Assembly: GCA_035254305.1 (NCBI GenBank)
Contig: DATFAS010000019.1
Location: forward strand, 1-47,967
Origin: DATFAS01 sp035254305
GTDB lineage: Bacteria; Bacillota; Bacilli; Aneurinibacillales; RAOX-1
Direction of reading: 5' to 3'
Length of the DNA: 47,967 bases
Part shown: piece by piece, positions 8,204 through 17,001 of the stretch
Layout of the letters: every line of letters begins with the position of its first letter
Numbering within the stretch: the first letter of the stretch is position 1
The notes under the pieces: generated by a model
The model's database searches: none
Seen by the model: only the letters and a program-made list of their open reading frames with translations
Told to the model about the DNA's origin: nothing
Made by a program: the position numbers and the translations under genes

Positions 8204-9463
8204 TTAAATAAGTAAATTAAAAAGATAGGGGTCTTTATTAATTTCGATGTAATTCACACATTTTCGATTCAAGCGTTCAATTAGCGGTTCATAGTCCTCT
8301 TTATTTTTTAATTCAATTCCAACTAAAGAAGGTCCGTTATCCTTGTTATTCTTTTTGGTATATTCGAAGCGAGTAATATCATCATTAGGACCTAGAACTT
8401 CATCTAGGAATTCACGTAAAGCTCCTGAGCGTTGTGGAAAGTTGATAATAAAATAATGCTTGAGTCCTTCATAAATTAAGGATCTTTCTTTAATTTCTTG
8501 CATTCTATCGATATCATTGTTACCGCCGCTAACGATACAAACAACATTTTTTCCTTTGATTTTCTCTTTATAAGCATCGAGAGCTGAAATCGATAGAGCG
8601 CCAGCTGGTTCAACTACAATGGCATTTTCATTGTATAGATCCAGAATGGTTGTACAAACTTTTCCTTCGGATACAACTACAATATCATCTAGAAGGCTAT
8701 TACAGATATCCATAGTAATCTGCCCCACCTGTTTGACGGCTGCTCCATCTACGAATTTATCAATTTCACCTAATGTAACGACCTTTTGTTCTTTAAGAGA
8801 TTGTTTCATTGAGGCAGCACCAGCCGGCTCAACTCCAATCATTTTAGTTTCTGGGCTAATACTCTTAATATAGGCAGAGATTCCTGAGATCAACCCCCCA
8901 CCACCGATGGCAGCAAAGACATAATCAACCTCTTCTGTCATATCATTCATTATTTCTAAGCCAACTGTTCCTTGCCCAGCAATCACCAACAGGTCGTCAA
9001 AGGGATGAATGAAATTCATGTTGTTTTCATTGCAGTATTTTACTGCTTCAGCATAAGAATCATCGAACGTATCCCCTGTTAAAATAACTTCAACAAACTC
9101 TCCACCAAATAATTTTACCTGGGAAATTTTTTGCCGAGGTGTGGTGGTTGGCATAAAGATTTTCCCTTGTATCTTTAAAGAATGACAGGAAAAGGCAACA
9201 CCTTGTGCATGATTTCCTGCACTGGCACAAACTACTCCATTTTCAATCTGGTCTTTCGTTAAACTACTAATGGAATGGTAGGCACCTCTTAATTTGAATG
9301 ATCGTACAACCTGAAGATCCTCCCGTTTCAAATACACATTACATTCGAACCGTTCTGACAAAATGTTATTTCTTTCAAGTGGTGTCTTACGTGCCACGTC
9401 CTTTAATACATGATTAGCAAGAATAATATCTTCAACCGTAACCTTGGTGGAAAGCTTTGTCAT
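8204..9463 (-). CDS. ilvA: Threonine dehydratase (threonine ammonia-lyase), biosynthetic type
   Basis: PLP enzyme that deaminates threonine to 2-ketobutyrate, the entry step into isoleucine synthesis, supplying the second substrate of IlvB. The PLP lysine is in SFKLRGAY (about residue 55), the phosphate-binding glycine loop is GGGGLISG (about 182-189), and SGGNND is near residue 310. A single C-terminal ACT-like regulatory domain (about 330-419, HYFIINFPQRSGALREF) fits the Gram-positive enzyme, 419 residues. SD AAGGAG precedes the ATG (complement of 9461-9463). It is monocistronic, behind its own T-box with an Ile specifier, so it is controlled separately from the Leu-specified ilv-leu operon. 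Confidence 0.96.
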   Translation of the reverse strand: MTKLSTKVTVEDIILANHVLKDVARKTPLERNNILSERFECNVYLKREDLQVVRSFKLRGAYHSISSLTKDQIENGVVCASAGNHAQGVAFSCHSLKIQGKIFMPTTTPRQKISQVKLFGGEFVEVILTGDTFDDSYAEAVKYCNENNMNFIHPFDDLLVIAGQGTVGLEIMNDMTEEVDYVFAAIGGGGLISGISAYIKSISPETKMIGVEPAGAASMKQSLKEQKVVTLGEIDKFVDGAAVKQVGQITMDICNSLLDDIVVVSEGKVCTTILDLYNENAIVVEPAGALSISALDAYKEKIKGKNVVCIVSGGNNDIDRMQEIKERSLIYEGLKHYFIINFPQRSGALREFLDEVLGPNDDITRFEYTKKNNKDNGPSLVGIELKNKEDYEPLIERLNRKCVNYIEINKDPYLFNLLI

Positions 9464-9500
9464 GATTTTATCTCCTTCTCTTCCCTTAAAATATTCTTAA

Positions 9501-9815
9501 TAAAAAATGCTCCCAACCCTCGTCACACGAACAGGATTGTTCGTGTGACTGAGGCTGAAAGCATCGGCGGTACCACTCAGTTTCCCTATTTTCTTACGAA
9601 AAATAGGCTTAATAAGTATAAAATATACTTAAGTCCCAGTAACGTGGGCATACGCTTGTTTCTTACTACGATCGCTTAATGTAGGCTAAAGTTTTCAGAA
9701 AAAGGGCTCCGAGGTGATATTCAAAGGGGTTTAACGACCATTCTCCCAGCTCTTTGGAACGGCTCTCTGACGTTAATGCACTCTTCTACTTATCCTCTTC
9801 TACGCATTTACTATG
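9501..9815 (-). promoter_or_regulatory. T-box leader (Ile specifier ATC) of ilvA
   Basis: Read on the minus strand, the T-box is CTGAGTGGTACCGCCG (complement of 9565-9580). It is followed by a very stable terminator at 9501-9563, whose core is GTCACACGAACA/TGTTCGTGTGAC with a T run (complement of 9502-9507). Stem I lies at about 9700-9810, and its specifier loop reads GAATATCACCTC, giving ATC (complement of 9716-9718), an isoleucine codon. This matches the gene product. A long antisense reading frame across this leader is not a gene. Confidence 0.94.
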
Positions 9816-9834
9816 AAATTAAATTTTGATTTTG

Positions 9835-9863
9835 ATTATAGTCACTCTTCATTCATCTGTCAA
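9835..9863 (-). promoter_or_regulatory. Sigma-A promoter of ilvA
   Basis: On the minus strand: TTGACA (complement of 9858-9863), exactly 17 bases, then TATAAT (complement of 9835-9840). Both boxes are consensus. Transcription should start near 9828, giving a leader of about 365 nt that contains the T-box. Confidence 0.93.
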
Positions 9864-9917
9864 TAAATGAAGGGATAATCCAGGATCTGGGCAATCGGTT
9901 CTTATTGTGAGCCGGGT

Positions 9918-10139
9918 TTATTTCCGTTTTAATCCTTCATGAATAGACTGGATGATTTCATTTTGCTTTAGTGGATTGGATCCATTCCACAACACTTCGA
10001 ATAAAACCCCAAGGCCTGGAAGTGTCTTATCCTCACCGCTTTCAATCGCATCGATAATGGTTTCCCTTAATTCTGGTGGTGTCGAATCATGCACATTATC
10101 CATGACTGCTTGACGAAGGTTTACTTGATTACTATTCAT
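9918..10139 (-). CDS. sspI: Small acid-soluble spore protein I
   Basis: Minor spore-core protein of the SspI family (73 residues), made in the forespore; the function is unknown. The start is set at the ATG of MNSNQVNLRQAV because GGAGGT lies 7 bases upstream (complement of 10146-10151) and this is the family N-terminus; the frame is open further upstream without an SD. Family features are the NLRQAVMDN opening and the LPGLGVLFEVLW segment. In B. subtilis sspI also sits next to the ysgA-pheST cluster, which supports the call. Expected regulator is sigma-G, but no convincing sigma-G boxes were fixed here. Confidence 0.9.
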   Translation of the reverse strand: MNSNQVNLRQAVMDNVHDSTPPELRETIIDAIESGEDKTLPGLGVLFEVLWNGSNPLKQNEIIQSIHEGLKRK

Positions 10140-10227
10140 TAGACTACCTCCAACCGTAATAGCATTCTTTTTTCTATTTTTTACGGTATGTATCAATTTC
10201 ATCCGATTATAAAAAATAAAGATAACA

Positions 10228-10236
10228 TGGTATAAT
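10228..10236 (+). promoter_or_regulatory. Extended -10 promoter of the ktr-type gene
   Basis: TGG-TATAAT forms an extended -10 element 37 bases before the TTG start. No good -35 lies at the right distance, which is usual for extended -10 promoters. Confidence 0.5.
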
Positions 10237-10272
10237 GTGTCATATTATCTGTAAGAAACGGAGGATCCCCTT

Positions 10273-10929
10273 TTGGCTAATACATATGCGGTAATCGGGA
10301 TGGGAAGGTTTGGTTCTAGTGTGGCTAAGACCTTGTATGAACAAGGTTTTGATGTGATGGCAGTTGATTCCAGTGAAGAACGAATACAAGAGCATATGCA
10401 GCATGTGACGTATGCAGTACAAGCAGATTCGACAGACGAACAGGCTTTGAAGGAGCTTGGCCTACGGAATGTGGATGTTGTTGTTGTGGCTATTGGTGAA
10501 GACATTCAAGCAAGTATTTTAACAACATTAATTGTTAAGGAATTAGGCGTTAAGCAAATTGTTGTGAAAGCACAGAATGAACGACATGGGAAGGTACTTT
10601 ACAAGGTAGGGGCTGATCGTGTTGTGTTTCCTGAGAGGGATATGGGACATCGTGTAGCCCTTAATTTGATTTCTCCAAATATCCTTGATTTTATTGAATT
10701 AGCAGAGGATTATAGTGTGGCTGAGATTGTTGCTTCAGATTGGATGATTGGCAAGAACCTCATTCAACTTAATATCCGTCCGCGATTTGGTGTCAACGTT
10801 GTTGCCATTAAAAGTGGAAAGGGGATTAATATTGCACCTAAAGCAGAGGATGTTGTAACAACAGGAGACATTCTTGTTGTGATTGGTCATAACAATGATC
10901 TTAAGAAGCTCGAAGAAAAGGCAAAATAG
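10273..10929 (+). CDS. Ktr/Trk-type potassium uptake regulatory protein (RCK)
   Basis: Cytosolic gating ring protein of a Ktr potassium transporter; RCK_N binds ATP/ADP or NAD(H), RCK_C often binds c-di-AMP. The N-terminal Rossmann motif is GMGRFGSSV (about residues 9-17) with a conserved acidic residue in VDSSEERI; the RCK_C domain occupies about 135-218. 218 residues, close to KtrA/KtrC of B. subtilis. TTG start, SD GGAGG at 10260-10264 with an 8-base gap; a TTG reading is supported because the Rossmann strand begins immediately. No KtrB/KtrD membrane partner is adjacent, so it acts with a partner elsewhere, like ktrC. Only 12 bases separate it from the next gene. Confidence 0.9.
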   Translation: MANTYAVIGMGRFGSSVAKTLYEQGFDVMAVDSSEERIQEHMQHVTYAVQADSTDEQALKELGLRNVDVVVVAIGEDIQASILTTLIVKELGVKQIVVKAQNERHGKVLYKVGADRVVFPERDMGHRVALNLISPNILDFIELAEDYSVAEIVASDWMIGKNLIQLNIRPRFGVNVVAIKSGKGINIAPKAEDVVTTGDILVVIGHNNDLKKLEEKAK

Positions 10930-10941
10930 AAGGGAGCACTC

Positions 10942-11718
10942 ATGGAAACCATTCAGTCTGTACAAAATCCAAGGGTGAAAAATTGGGTAAGGCTGCTGAG
11001 CAAGAAGGGGCGAATGAAGGACGGATTATATATTATTGAAGGAGAGCATTTGGTTGAGGAAGCCTTGAAAGCGAAGATGAACATAGACTGCTTAATTATA
11101 CAAGTTGGTCAGGAGCATAAGCTTCATCATCTTGAAATTGGAGCAACTCAGATTTACTATGTTACGGATGCCGTCATGAGAAAGCTAACAGAAACCCAGA
11201 CCCCGCAAGGAATCTGTGCGATCGTTCAAATCGAAAGACCTTCCATTGAAGATATTGTAACGGATAAGTCATTTATCCTTATTCTCGATGCTCTACAAGA
11301 TCCCGGAAATCTAGGAACAATTATTCGAACAGCTGATGCTGTAGGTGTTGATGCGATTATTCTTGGGCGAGGAACAGTAGATTTATATAATCCAAAGGTG
11401 ATTCGATCAACCATGGGTTCGATATTTCATATTCCCATAGTCGAAGAGGATTTAGAATGCTTGCTACCACAACTAAAGGAAATGGGATTTAAACGGATTG
11501 CTGCAAGCTTAGAAGGCTCGGTAGCCTATGATCAGCCAATCTATGATGGACCAATTGCCATTGTTATTGGTAATGAGGCGAATGGTGTATCAGGACAAGT
11601 ATTGGACCAGTGTGAAGCAAGAATTAAAATTCCCATTTATGGTAAGTCAGAATCGTTGAATGCTGCTATTGCAGCAGGAATCATTCTATATGAAGTAATA
11701 CGGCAGCGTAAGGCATAG
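10942..11718 (+). CDS. TrmH/SpoU family 23S rRNA/tRNA 2'-O-methyltransferase (YsgA type)
   Basis: SPOUT-fold RNA ribose methyltransferase using S-adenosylmethionine. An N-terminal SpoU substrate-binding domain (residues 1-95, IEGEHLVEEAL) is followed by the knotted catalytic domain with its three motifs: motif 1 DPGNLGTIIRTA (about 122-133), motif 2 VIGNEANGVS (about 210-219) and motif 3 IPIYGKSESLNAAIA (about 230-244). 258 residues. The order sspI-ysgA-pheST matches B. subtilis, so the ysgA equivalent is likely; the exact nucleotide target is not known from sequence. Confidence 0.93.
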   Translation: METIQSVQNPRVKNWVRLLSKKGRMKDGLYIIEGEHLVEEALKAKMNIDCLIIQVGQEHKLHHLEIGATQIYYVTDAVMRKLTETQTPQGICAIVQIERPSIEDIVTDKSFILILDALQDPGNLGTIIRTADAVGVDAIILGRGTVDLYNPKVIRSTMGSIFHIPIVEEDLECLLPQLKEMGFKRIAASLEGSVAYDQPIYDGPIAIVIGNEANGVSGQVLDQCEARIKIPIYGKSESLNAAIAAGIILYEVIRQRKA

Positions 11719-11747
11719 TTGCATAGGTTACCTAGATTGTTTATAAT
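11719..11747 (+). promoter_or_regulatory. Sigma-A promoter of pheST
   Basis: TTGCAT (11719-11724), 17 bases, TATAAT (11742-11747). It begins immediately after the stop codon of the methyltransferase gene. The start point should be near 11754, upstream of the T-box. Confidence 0.85.
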
Positions 11748-11754
11748 ATATTGA

Positions 11755-12045
11755 CAATATGAGTAAAGGCAATGATAGAGATTAGTACATAGGTGTAGCT
11801 ATTAGGTACCTTCTAAGCATAAGGAAGGACTGCAGGGAGAGAGGAACATGACTGGAATTCCTCTTAATAGTGAAGCTATAGAATTCACTCTAGAGCTGTC
11901 CCTTGAACCTTATGAGTAGGGGGAAACCGGTTACGAACCGTTACATTCGATTAAAGTGAGGAGCTTATTTTTGGCTTCTAATTAGGGTGGTACCGCGGTC
12001 TTTCGTCCCTTATGGGAATTTAAGAAAGGCGGCTTTTTTATTTTT
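11755..12045 (+). promoter_or_regulatory. T-box leader (Phe specifier TTC) of pheST
   Basis: T-box AGGGTGGTACCGCGG at 11984-11998 leads into a terminator, about 11994-12045, with a GCGGTCTTTC / GAAAGGCGGC type stem and a T-rich tail. The specifier loop has GAATTCACTC; TTC at 11884-11886 is a phenylalanine codon placed just as ATC is in the ilvA leader. Uncharged tRNA-Phe should allow readthrough into pheS. Confidence 0.94.
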
Positions 12046-12075
12046 AGCCATAGTTTATGAAGGAGGATTTAATAC

Positions 12076-13110
12076 ATGCGTGATACGTTACTTTCACTCA
12101 AGGACCAAGCGCTGGGACAATTAGAACAGCTGACATCCTTAGCAGAATTAAATGATTTTCGTGTCAAATATTTTGGGAAAAAAGGAGAGCTTACTGAACT
12201 CCTGAAGGGTATGGGGAAGCTTCCAGCAGAGCAAAGACCTCTTATTGGGCAACTGGTCAATGAAGTAAGAGATGCCATTGAGCAGATGCTCGAAACGAAG
12301 AAAGCAGATTTTGAAGCGAAAGAAATAAGGGAACGGTTAGAAAAAGAGCAAATTGATGTGACTCTTCCGGGAAAACAAATTTTAAGAGCAAATAAGCATC
12401 CGTTGACCCAAATTATTGAGCAGATTGAAGATATTTTTGTCGGATTAGGGTTTACAATCGCTGAAGGCCCCGAAATGGAGACCGATTATTATAATTTTGA
12501 GGCCTTGAACCTTCCTAAAGAACACCCAGCACGGGATATGCAGGATACCTTCTATATTACAGAAGAACTCCTTATGAGAACCCATACTTCCCCTAATCAG
12601 GTGCGGACAATGGAAGCACGTAAGGGAGAAGTCCCAGTTAAAATCATCTGTCCGGGAAGGGTATATCGAAGAGATGATGATGACGCAACACATTCTCATG
12701 TTTTTACCCAAATCGAAGGACTGTATATTGGTAAAAATGTACGCATGAGTGATTTGAAAGGGATCCTTCTTTCCTTCGCTAAGGAAATGTTTGGTGAAGA
12801 TGTTCAAATTAGGCTGCGACCAAGCTTCTTCCCATTTACAGAGCCAAGTGCTGAGGTAGATGTTACCTGTGCTGTATGTAAAGGTGAGGGATGTAGGGTT
12901 TGTAAAGGAACTGGATGGTTGGAGATCCTTGGATCAGGGATGGTACATCCAAAGGTTCTTGAAATGTCAGGATATGATGCAGAGAAATATACTGGATTTG
13001 CCTTTGGGATGGGTGTAGAGAGGATCGCCATGCTGAAATATGGCATAGATGATATACGTCATTTTTATAATAACGACTTGAAATTCTTAAAACAGTTTAG
13101 TCATAGGTAA
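12076..13110 (+). CDS. pheS: Phenylalanyl-tRNA synthetase alpha subunit
   Basis: Catalytic subunit of the (alpha-beta)2 class II synthetase that charges tRNA-Phe. An N-terminal coiled-coil arm for tRNA contact (residues 1-90) precedes the class II core, with motif 2 region (CPGRVYRRDDDDATH, about 195-209, CPGRVYRR) and motif 3 near the end (GFAFGMGVERIAML). A cysteine-rich CAVCKGEGCRVCKGTGW segment (about 263-279) is the family's known insertion. 344 residues. ATG with SD GAAGGAGG at 12059-12066. Placed behind the Phe T-box and 16 bases from pheT. Confidence 0.98.
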   Translation: MRDTLLSLKDQALGQLEQLTSLAELNDFRVKYFGKKGELTELLKGMGKLPAEQRPLIGQLVNEVRDAIEQMLETKKADFEAKEIRERLEKEQIDVTLPGKQILRANKHPLTQIIEQIEDIFVGLGFTIAEGPEMETDYYNFEALNLPKEHPARDMQDTFYITEELLMRTHTSPNQVRTMEARKGEVPVKIICPGRVYRRDDDDATHSHVFTQIEGLYIGKNVRMSDLKGILLSFAKEMFGEDVQIRLRPSFFPFTEPSAEVDVTCAVCKGEGCRVCKGTGWLEILGSGMVHPKVLEMSGYDAEKYTGFAFGMGVERIAMLKYGIDDIRHFYNNDLKFLKQFSHR

Positions 13111-13126
13111 GGGGGTAAAACATAAA

Positions 13127-15553
13127 ATGAAGGTCTCATACAACTGGTTGAAGGACTATATTGATTTAGCTGATATCCCACCAGCAGAGCTTGCCGAGAA
13201 GCTTACTCGTAGTGGAGTGGAAGTAGAAAGCGTTGAAGCTAGGAACAAAGGAGTTACTGGAATTGTTATTGGGTATGTCGTAGCCCGAGAAAAGCATCCG
13301 GATGCTGACAAGTTGAATGTTTGTCAGGTAGATGTAGGAAGTGAGGAGAAGCTTCAAATTGTTTGTGGAGCACCTAATGTTGCTGCCGGACAAAAGGTTG
13401 TTGTTTCTGTTGTGGGGGCTACTCTTCCCGGTGGTTTGAAAATTAAGAAGGCCAAACTGCGTGGAGTCGAATCACAAGGGATGATTTGCTCTGCTAAAGA
13501 ATTAGGGATGAACGATAAGCTTCTGCCGAAAGATCAGCAAGAGGGAATCATGGTTCTGTCAGCTGATGCTCCGGTTGGACAGGATGCGATTTTCTATTTG
13601 GGATTAGATGATACAATTCTAGAACTAGGACTTACTCCGAACCGTTCCGATTGCTTAAGTATGATGGGTGTAGCGTATGAGGTAGCTGCGATCTTAGGCA
13701 AGAAGATTGAGTTGCCATCTCCATCTATAACAGAGGGTGGAGATTCCCTTGAAGGTAAGGTTCAAATTAAAATTGCTGCACCTGATCATTGCACCGAATA
13801 TGCAGCGCGATTAATCAGCCAAGTGAAATTAGGTCCATCTCCAATATGGATGCAAAATCGCTTAATGGCAGCAGGGATTCGCCCGATAAGTAATCTTGTA
13901 GATATTACGAACTATGTGATGATTGAGCTAGGGCAACCACTTCATGCCTTTGATTTCTCCACTGTCAGTAATGGCACTGTAGTTGTCCGTCTAGCTGAGA
14001 ATGGGGAAAAGATTACTACATTAGATGATGTGGAAAGAACCCTTGATTCAGATATGCTGTTGATTACAGATGGAACCAAACCGATCGGGATTGCCGGTGT
14101 AATGGGTGGGGCTAACTCAGAGGTTACCTCACAAACGTCAACCATTTTATTAGAATCAGCACATTTCGCTGGTACTTCTATTCGCAAAACTGCAAAAAAA
14201 TTGGGATTACGTTCAGAAGCTAGTCTTCGCTTTGAGAAAGAAGTGGATCCACAGGTCGTCATTCAGGCACTAGATCGTGCAGCACAGTTAATGGTTGAAT
14301 TAGCTGGTGGAACGGTATCACAGGGGATTGTTTCAGAAAAGATCGAACCAAAAGATACCGTAGAGATCGCCTTACGCTTAGAAAGAATCAATGGATTACT
14401 AGGGACCGAACTTACAATCAATCAGGTGGAAGATATTATGAACAGACTGTTTTTCTCATTTGAGAAACAACAGGATACCCTTCATGTAAGTGTGCCAACG
14501 CGCAGACAAGATATCACCCGTGAAGTGGATTTGATTGAGGAAGTAGCAAGGCTACATGGATATGATCATATTCCAACAAGCTTACCGTTAGGGGCATCAA
14601 CAAGAGGGAGCTTAACTCCTTTCCAAAAATGGGTTCGGGAAATTCGAGGTACATTAACTCGTTCAGGTTTGTACGAGGTTGCGACCTATTCCTTCACTAA
14701 TGAATCTATTTTATACGATTTTGCATCCCTTTCCTCTGAAACGAAGGGTATTCCCTTATCTATGCCAATGAGTGAAGAACGTAGTCATTTAAGGATTAAT
14801 TTGTTACCTCATCTACTTCAAACAGCTGCTTATAATAATAATCGCCAGAATCATGACGTGGGTATTTTTGAAATGGGGAGAGTCTTCCTAAGTGAGGAAG
14901 AACAGCTTACTAAGCTGCCAAATGAGCACCTCCATTTAGCTGGTTTAATTAGTGGTAATTGGGGAGAAAATCATTGGAAGAGTAAAGCAGAGTCGGTTGA
15001 TTTCTTTGTTCTAAAGGGTGTTGTTGAATCCTTACTTGAAGATATTGGAGTAGGTCTTGTTGGATATCGTGGGGTTCAAAATTTAAAGGGCATGCACCCA
15101 GGAAGAACTGCTGAGATCTTCAGAGGAGATGACGTGATCGGATATATTGGTCAGGTACACCCTGAATTGCAGTTAAAATATGATATCAAAGAAGCCTATG
15201 TATTTAATCTTGATTTAGGTAAGCTTTATGGATATGTTTCTGAAGAAACTGTATACCAGCCACTTCCTAAATATCCAGCAAGTAGTAGAGATTTGAGTAT
15301 TGTAGTAGATGATCAAATTGATGCAGGCGAAGTGGCTGCTACTATTAAGGAGCTAGGAGGCCAAACATTAGAGAGTGTTCAATTATTTGACCTTTATAAG
15401 GGTGATAGGATTGGACAAAATAATAAAAGTATGGCTTTCTCCTTAGTCTACCGTAACCCAGAAGCAACCTTAACGGATAAAGAAGTGAATGCTGTTCACG
15501 AGAAAATTGTTGAGGCTTTAGCAAATAGATACCAAGCTGAATTACGCAAGTAA
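13127..15553 (+). CDS. pheT: Phenylalanyl-tRNA synthetase beta subunit
   Basis: Beta subunit, needed for tRNA binding and for editing Tyr-tRNA-Phe. The 808 residues read in order: EMAP-type OB tRNA-binding domain (about 40-150, GQKVVVSVVGA), B3/B4 editing domain (about 210-385, NLVDITNYVM), B5 domain (about 405-475), catalytic-like core (about 485-690, VDLIEEVARLHGYD) and C-terminal ferredoxin-fold anticodon-binding domain (about 715-806, PKYPASSRDLS). SD AAGGGGG at 13108-13114. Second and last gene of the T-box operon; a terminator follows. The next gene in B. subtilis, rnhC, is absent. Confidence 0.98.
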   Translation: MKVSYNWLKDYIDLADIPPAELAEKLTRSGVEVESVEARNKGVTGIVIGYVVAREKHPDADKLNVCQVDVGSEEKLQIVCGAPNVAAGQKVVVSVVGATLPGGLKIKKAKLRGVESQGMICSAKELGMNDKLLPKDQQEGIMVLSADAPVGQDAIFYLGLDDTILELGLTPNRSDCLSMMGVAYEVAAILGKKIELPSPSITEGGDSLEGKVQIKIAAPDHCTEYAARLISQVKLGPSPIWMQNRLMAAGIRPISNLVDITNYVMIELGQPLHAFDFSTVSNGTVVVRLAENGEKITTLDDVERTLDSDMLLITDGTKPIGIAGVMGGANSEVTSQTSTILLESAHFAGTSIRKTAKKLGLRSEASLRFEKEVDPQVVIQALDRAAQLMVELAGGTVSQGIVSEKIEPKDTVEIALRLERINGLLGTELTINQVEDIMNRLFFSFEKQQDTLHVSVPTRRQDITREVDLIEEVARLHGYDHIPTSLPLGASTRGSLTPFQKWVREIRGTLTRSGLYEVATYSFTNESILYDFASLSSETKGIPLSMPMSEERSHLRINLLPHLLQTAAYNNNRQNHDVGIFEMGRVFLSEEEQLTKLPNEHLHLAGLISGNWGENHWKSKAESVDFFVLKGVVESLLEDIGVGLVGYRGVQNLKGMHPGRTAEIFRGDDVIGYIGQVHPELQLKYDIKEAYVFNLDLGKLYGYVSEETVYQPLPKYPASSRDLSIVVDDQIDAGEVAATIKELGGQTLESVQLFDLYKGDRIGQNNKSMAFSLVYRNPEATLTDKEVNAVHEKIVEALANRYQAELRK

Positions 15554-15570
15554 AACATATTAATTCTTTG

Positions 15571-15624
15571 ACCATATTCGGTTCGGATTTCCTAGGAAAT
15601 CAAACCAAATATGGTTTTTCTTTT
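15571..15624 (+). terminator. Intrinsic terminator of pheST
   Basis: Long hairpin with outer arms ACCATATT and AATATGGT and inner arms GGATTTCC / GGAAATC, followed by TTTTTCTTTT. It starts 17 bases after the pheT stop. Confidence 0.92.
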
Positions 15625-15714
15625 GGTCTTTAAGTCTATCCGTTTTCTTTAATTAGCAAAGTATGTATAATACGAAGAAAGGATAAGCTAAAATGTGGAA
15701 GGGGAAGGTTAAAG

Positions 15715-15984
15715 TTGCGTGAAGAAGATAAAAATAAACTCACTGTAGATATATATGGACAACAATACAGAATGGTTGGTAAGGCAAGTACATCCTATCT
15801 TCGTTCTGTAGCAAATTTTGTCGATGATAAAATGCGCCAAATAGCCAGTGGAAATACACGTTTAGATACAACGAAGATTTCTGTTCTTGCTGCAATTAAT
15901 ATAGCGGACGAATATTTTCGTTTAAAACAGGAATATGAAGAATTGTTAAGTATTCTAGAAGAAGAGGAGAAAAGGAAAGAATGA
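15715..15984 (+). CDS. zapA: Cell division protein ZapA
   Basis: FtsZ-ring associated protein that bundles FtsZ protofilaments at mid-cell. The 89 residues match the Gram-positive ZapA: an N-terminal beta-rich head (NKLTVDIYGQQYRMVG) and a C-terminal coiled coil (about 50-88, ADEYFRLKQEYEELLSILEEE). TTG start with SD GGGGAAGG at 15701-15707; an ATG at 15693 is out of frame. Position between pheT and cvpA matches yshA of B. subtilis. A TATAAT at 15666-15671 is a possible -10. It overlaps cvpA by four bases (ATGA). Confidence 0.93.
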   Translation: MREEDKNKLTVDIYGQQYRMVGKASTSYLRSVANFVDDKMRQIASGNTRLDTTKISVLAAINIADEYFRLKQEYEELLSILEEEEKRKE

Positions 15985-16553
15985 ATGTTGTGGATATGGG
16001 GCTGATTAGTCTTTTCTTAATGAGCCTAATATATGGTTATCGCCGTGGATTTGTCGGACAAGCCATTAGTTTATTAGGTCTGCTTGTTTCCTTCACTGTT
16101 GCTTATTCTTTTTCTCAAAACACAGCCGTATACCTTAGGCAACAATTTCCTCTCCCAAAAGAAAGCCCCAATCCTTTATTAGAGGCATTACAAGGAATGG
16201 TATCCCTTCAACATTTTTTTTACTCAGCTTTTGCATTTATTCTGCTTTTTTTTATTTCTAGGTTTCTGTGGAGAGTGATGGGAAAGCTGCTGGACTCTGT
16301 TGCTTCACTCCCAATTATCTCCATGTTTAACCGTTGGCTTGGGGCAATCTTTAGCCTCTTACAAGTATTGCTTATCATCGTATTAAGCATTAATTTGATT
16401 GTTGCTATACCTGGCGAACAGTGGAAAAATGCGGTATATCATTCCTATATTTCTCAATATATTTTACAAATTTCTCCCTTTCTCTCTGAAAAGGTAAAAA
16501 TACTACCTAGACAAAAGATCAATATGCCATCAGACCCTTTTGAGTCCTTATAA
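15981..16553 (+). CDS. CvpA family membrane protein (YshB type)
   Basis: Integral membrane protein of the CvpA family; homologues affect colicin V export and envelope integrity, but the molecular role is unknown. Four hydrophobic segments are visible at about 4-20, 24-42, 72-95 and 110-140, with the family glycine/arginine motif YGYRRGFVGQ near residue 20. 190 residues. Translationally coupled to zapA by an ATGA overlap, as in B. subtilis yshA-yshB. Confidence 0.9.
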   Translation: MNVVDMGLISLFLMSLIYGYRRGFVGQAISLLGLLVSFTVAYSFSQNTAVYLRQQFPLPKESPNPLLEALQGMVSLQHFFYSAFAFILLFFISRFLWRVMGKLLDSVASLPIISMFNRWLGAIFSLLQVLLIIVLSINLIVAIPGEQWKNAVYHSYISQYILQISPFLSEKVKILPRQKINMPSDPFESL

Positions 16554-16588
16554 GACCATCATCATCCGTGCTTACCTCAATTTACAGG

Positions 16589-16618
16589 GCATTAGTCCGA
16601 TCTGTTCAAGGTATGCTA
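16589..16618 (+). promoter_or_regulatory. Possible sigma-G promoter of the SASP gene
   Basis: GCATTA (16589-16594), 17 bases, TATGCTA (16612-16618), compared with the sigma-G pattern TGHATR-N17-CATWHTA. Position relative to the SASP start and the expected forespore expression fit; the match is partial. Confidence 0.4.
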
Positions 16619-16650
16619 TAGATACACCAATTAAAAGGAGGTAAACATCT

Positions 16651-16845
16651 ATGTCCAGCCAAAACAAATTGATTGTTCCACAGTCTGCTTCCTTGATTGA
16701 TGAAATTAAATATGAAATCGCCAATGAATTTGGGATTTATGATTTTGGGGCTTATGCAACCTCCCGTAGTAATGGTTCCGTTGGTGGAGAAATTACGAAG
16801 CGCTTAGTGAAAATGGCCGAAAGTGCCCTAGCTGGTGAAAAATAA
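16651..16845 (+). CDS. Alpha/beta-type small acid-soluble spore protein
   Basis: DNA-coating protein of the dormant spore core; shifts DNA to an A-like form and protects against UV and heat, and is degraded by the Gpr protease at germination. The 64 residues contain both family blocks: the Gpr cleavage region KYEIANEFGI (about 20-29) and GGEITKRLVKMAE (about 48-60). SD AAGGAGG at 16635-16641. It lies where polX is found in the B. subtilis order, as a single-gene unit with its own terminator. Too generic to name a specific ssp paralogue. Confidence 0.93.
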   Translation: MSSQNKLIVPQSASLIDEIKYEIANEFGIYDFGAYATSRSNGSVGGEITKRLVKMAESALAGEK

Positions 16846-16860
16846 TAAATTAATGGTTTG

Positions 16861-16893
16861 AGAAAGGGACTGTTTGGTGCAGTCTCTTTTTCT
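16861..16893 (+). terminator. Intrinsic terminator of the SASP gene
   Basis: AGAAAGGGACTG pairs with CAGTCTCTTTTTCT around loop TTTGGTG, giving a U-rich 3' arm. It begins 15 bases after the stop codon. Confidence 0.85.
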
Positions 16894-16992
16894 TATTCAA
16901 GAGAATATTTCATGCATAGATATATTTTCCCTCGGAGTGATTAAGGATATACTATTCTCATTTGAAAGCATGTCCAAGATCAGGATGAAGAA

Positions 16993-17001
16993 TGATATAA
17001 T
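16993..17001 (+). promoter_or_regulatory. Extended -10 promoter of mutS2
   Basis: TGA-TATAAT, an extended -10, lies 33 bases before the GTG start. No clear -35 is present at 17 bases. Confidence 0.5.

Noticed and set aside
9410..9679. 89-codon open frame on the plus strand
   Set aside because: It lies antisense to the ilvA start and its T-box terminator; the RNA structure explains the sequence, and there is no SD.
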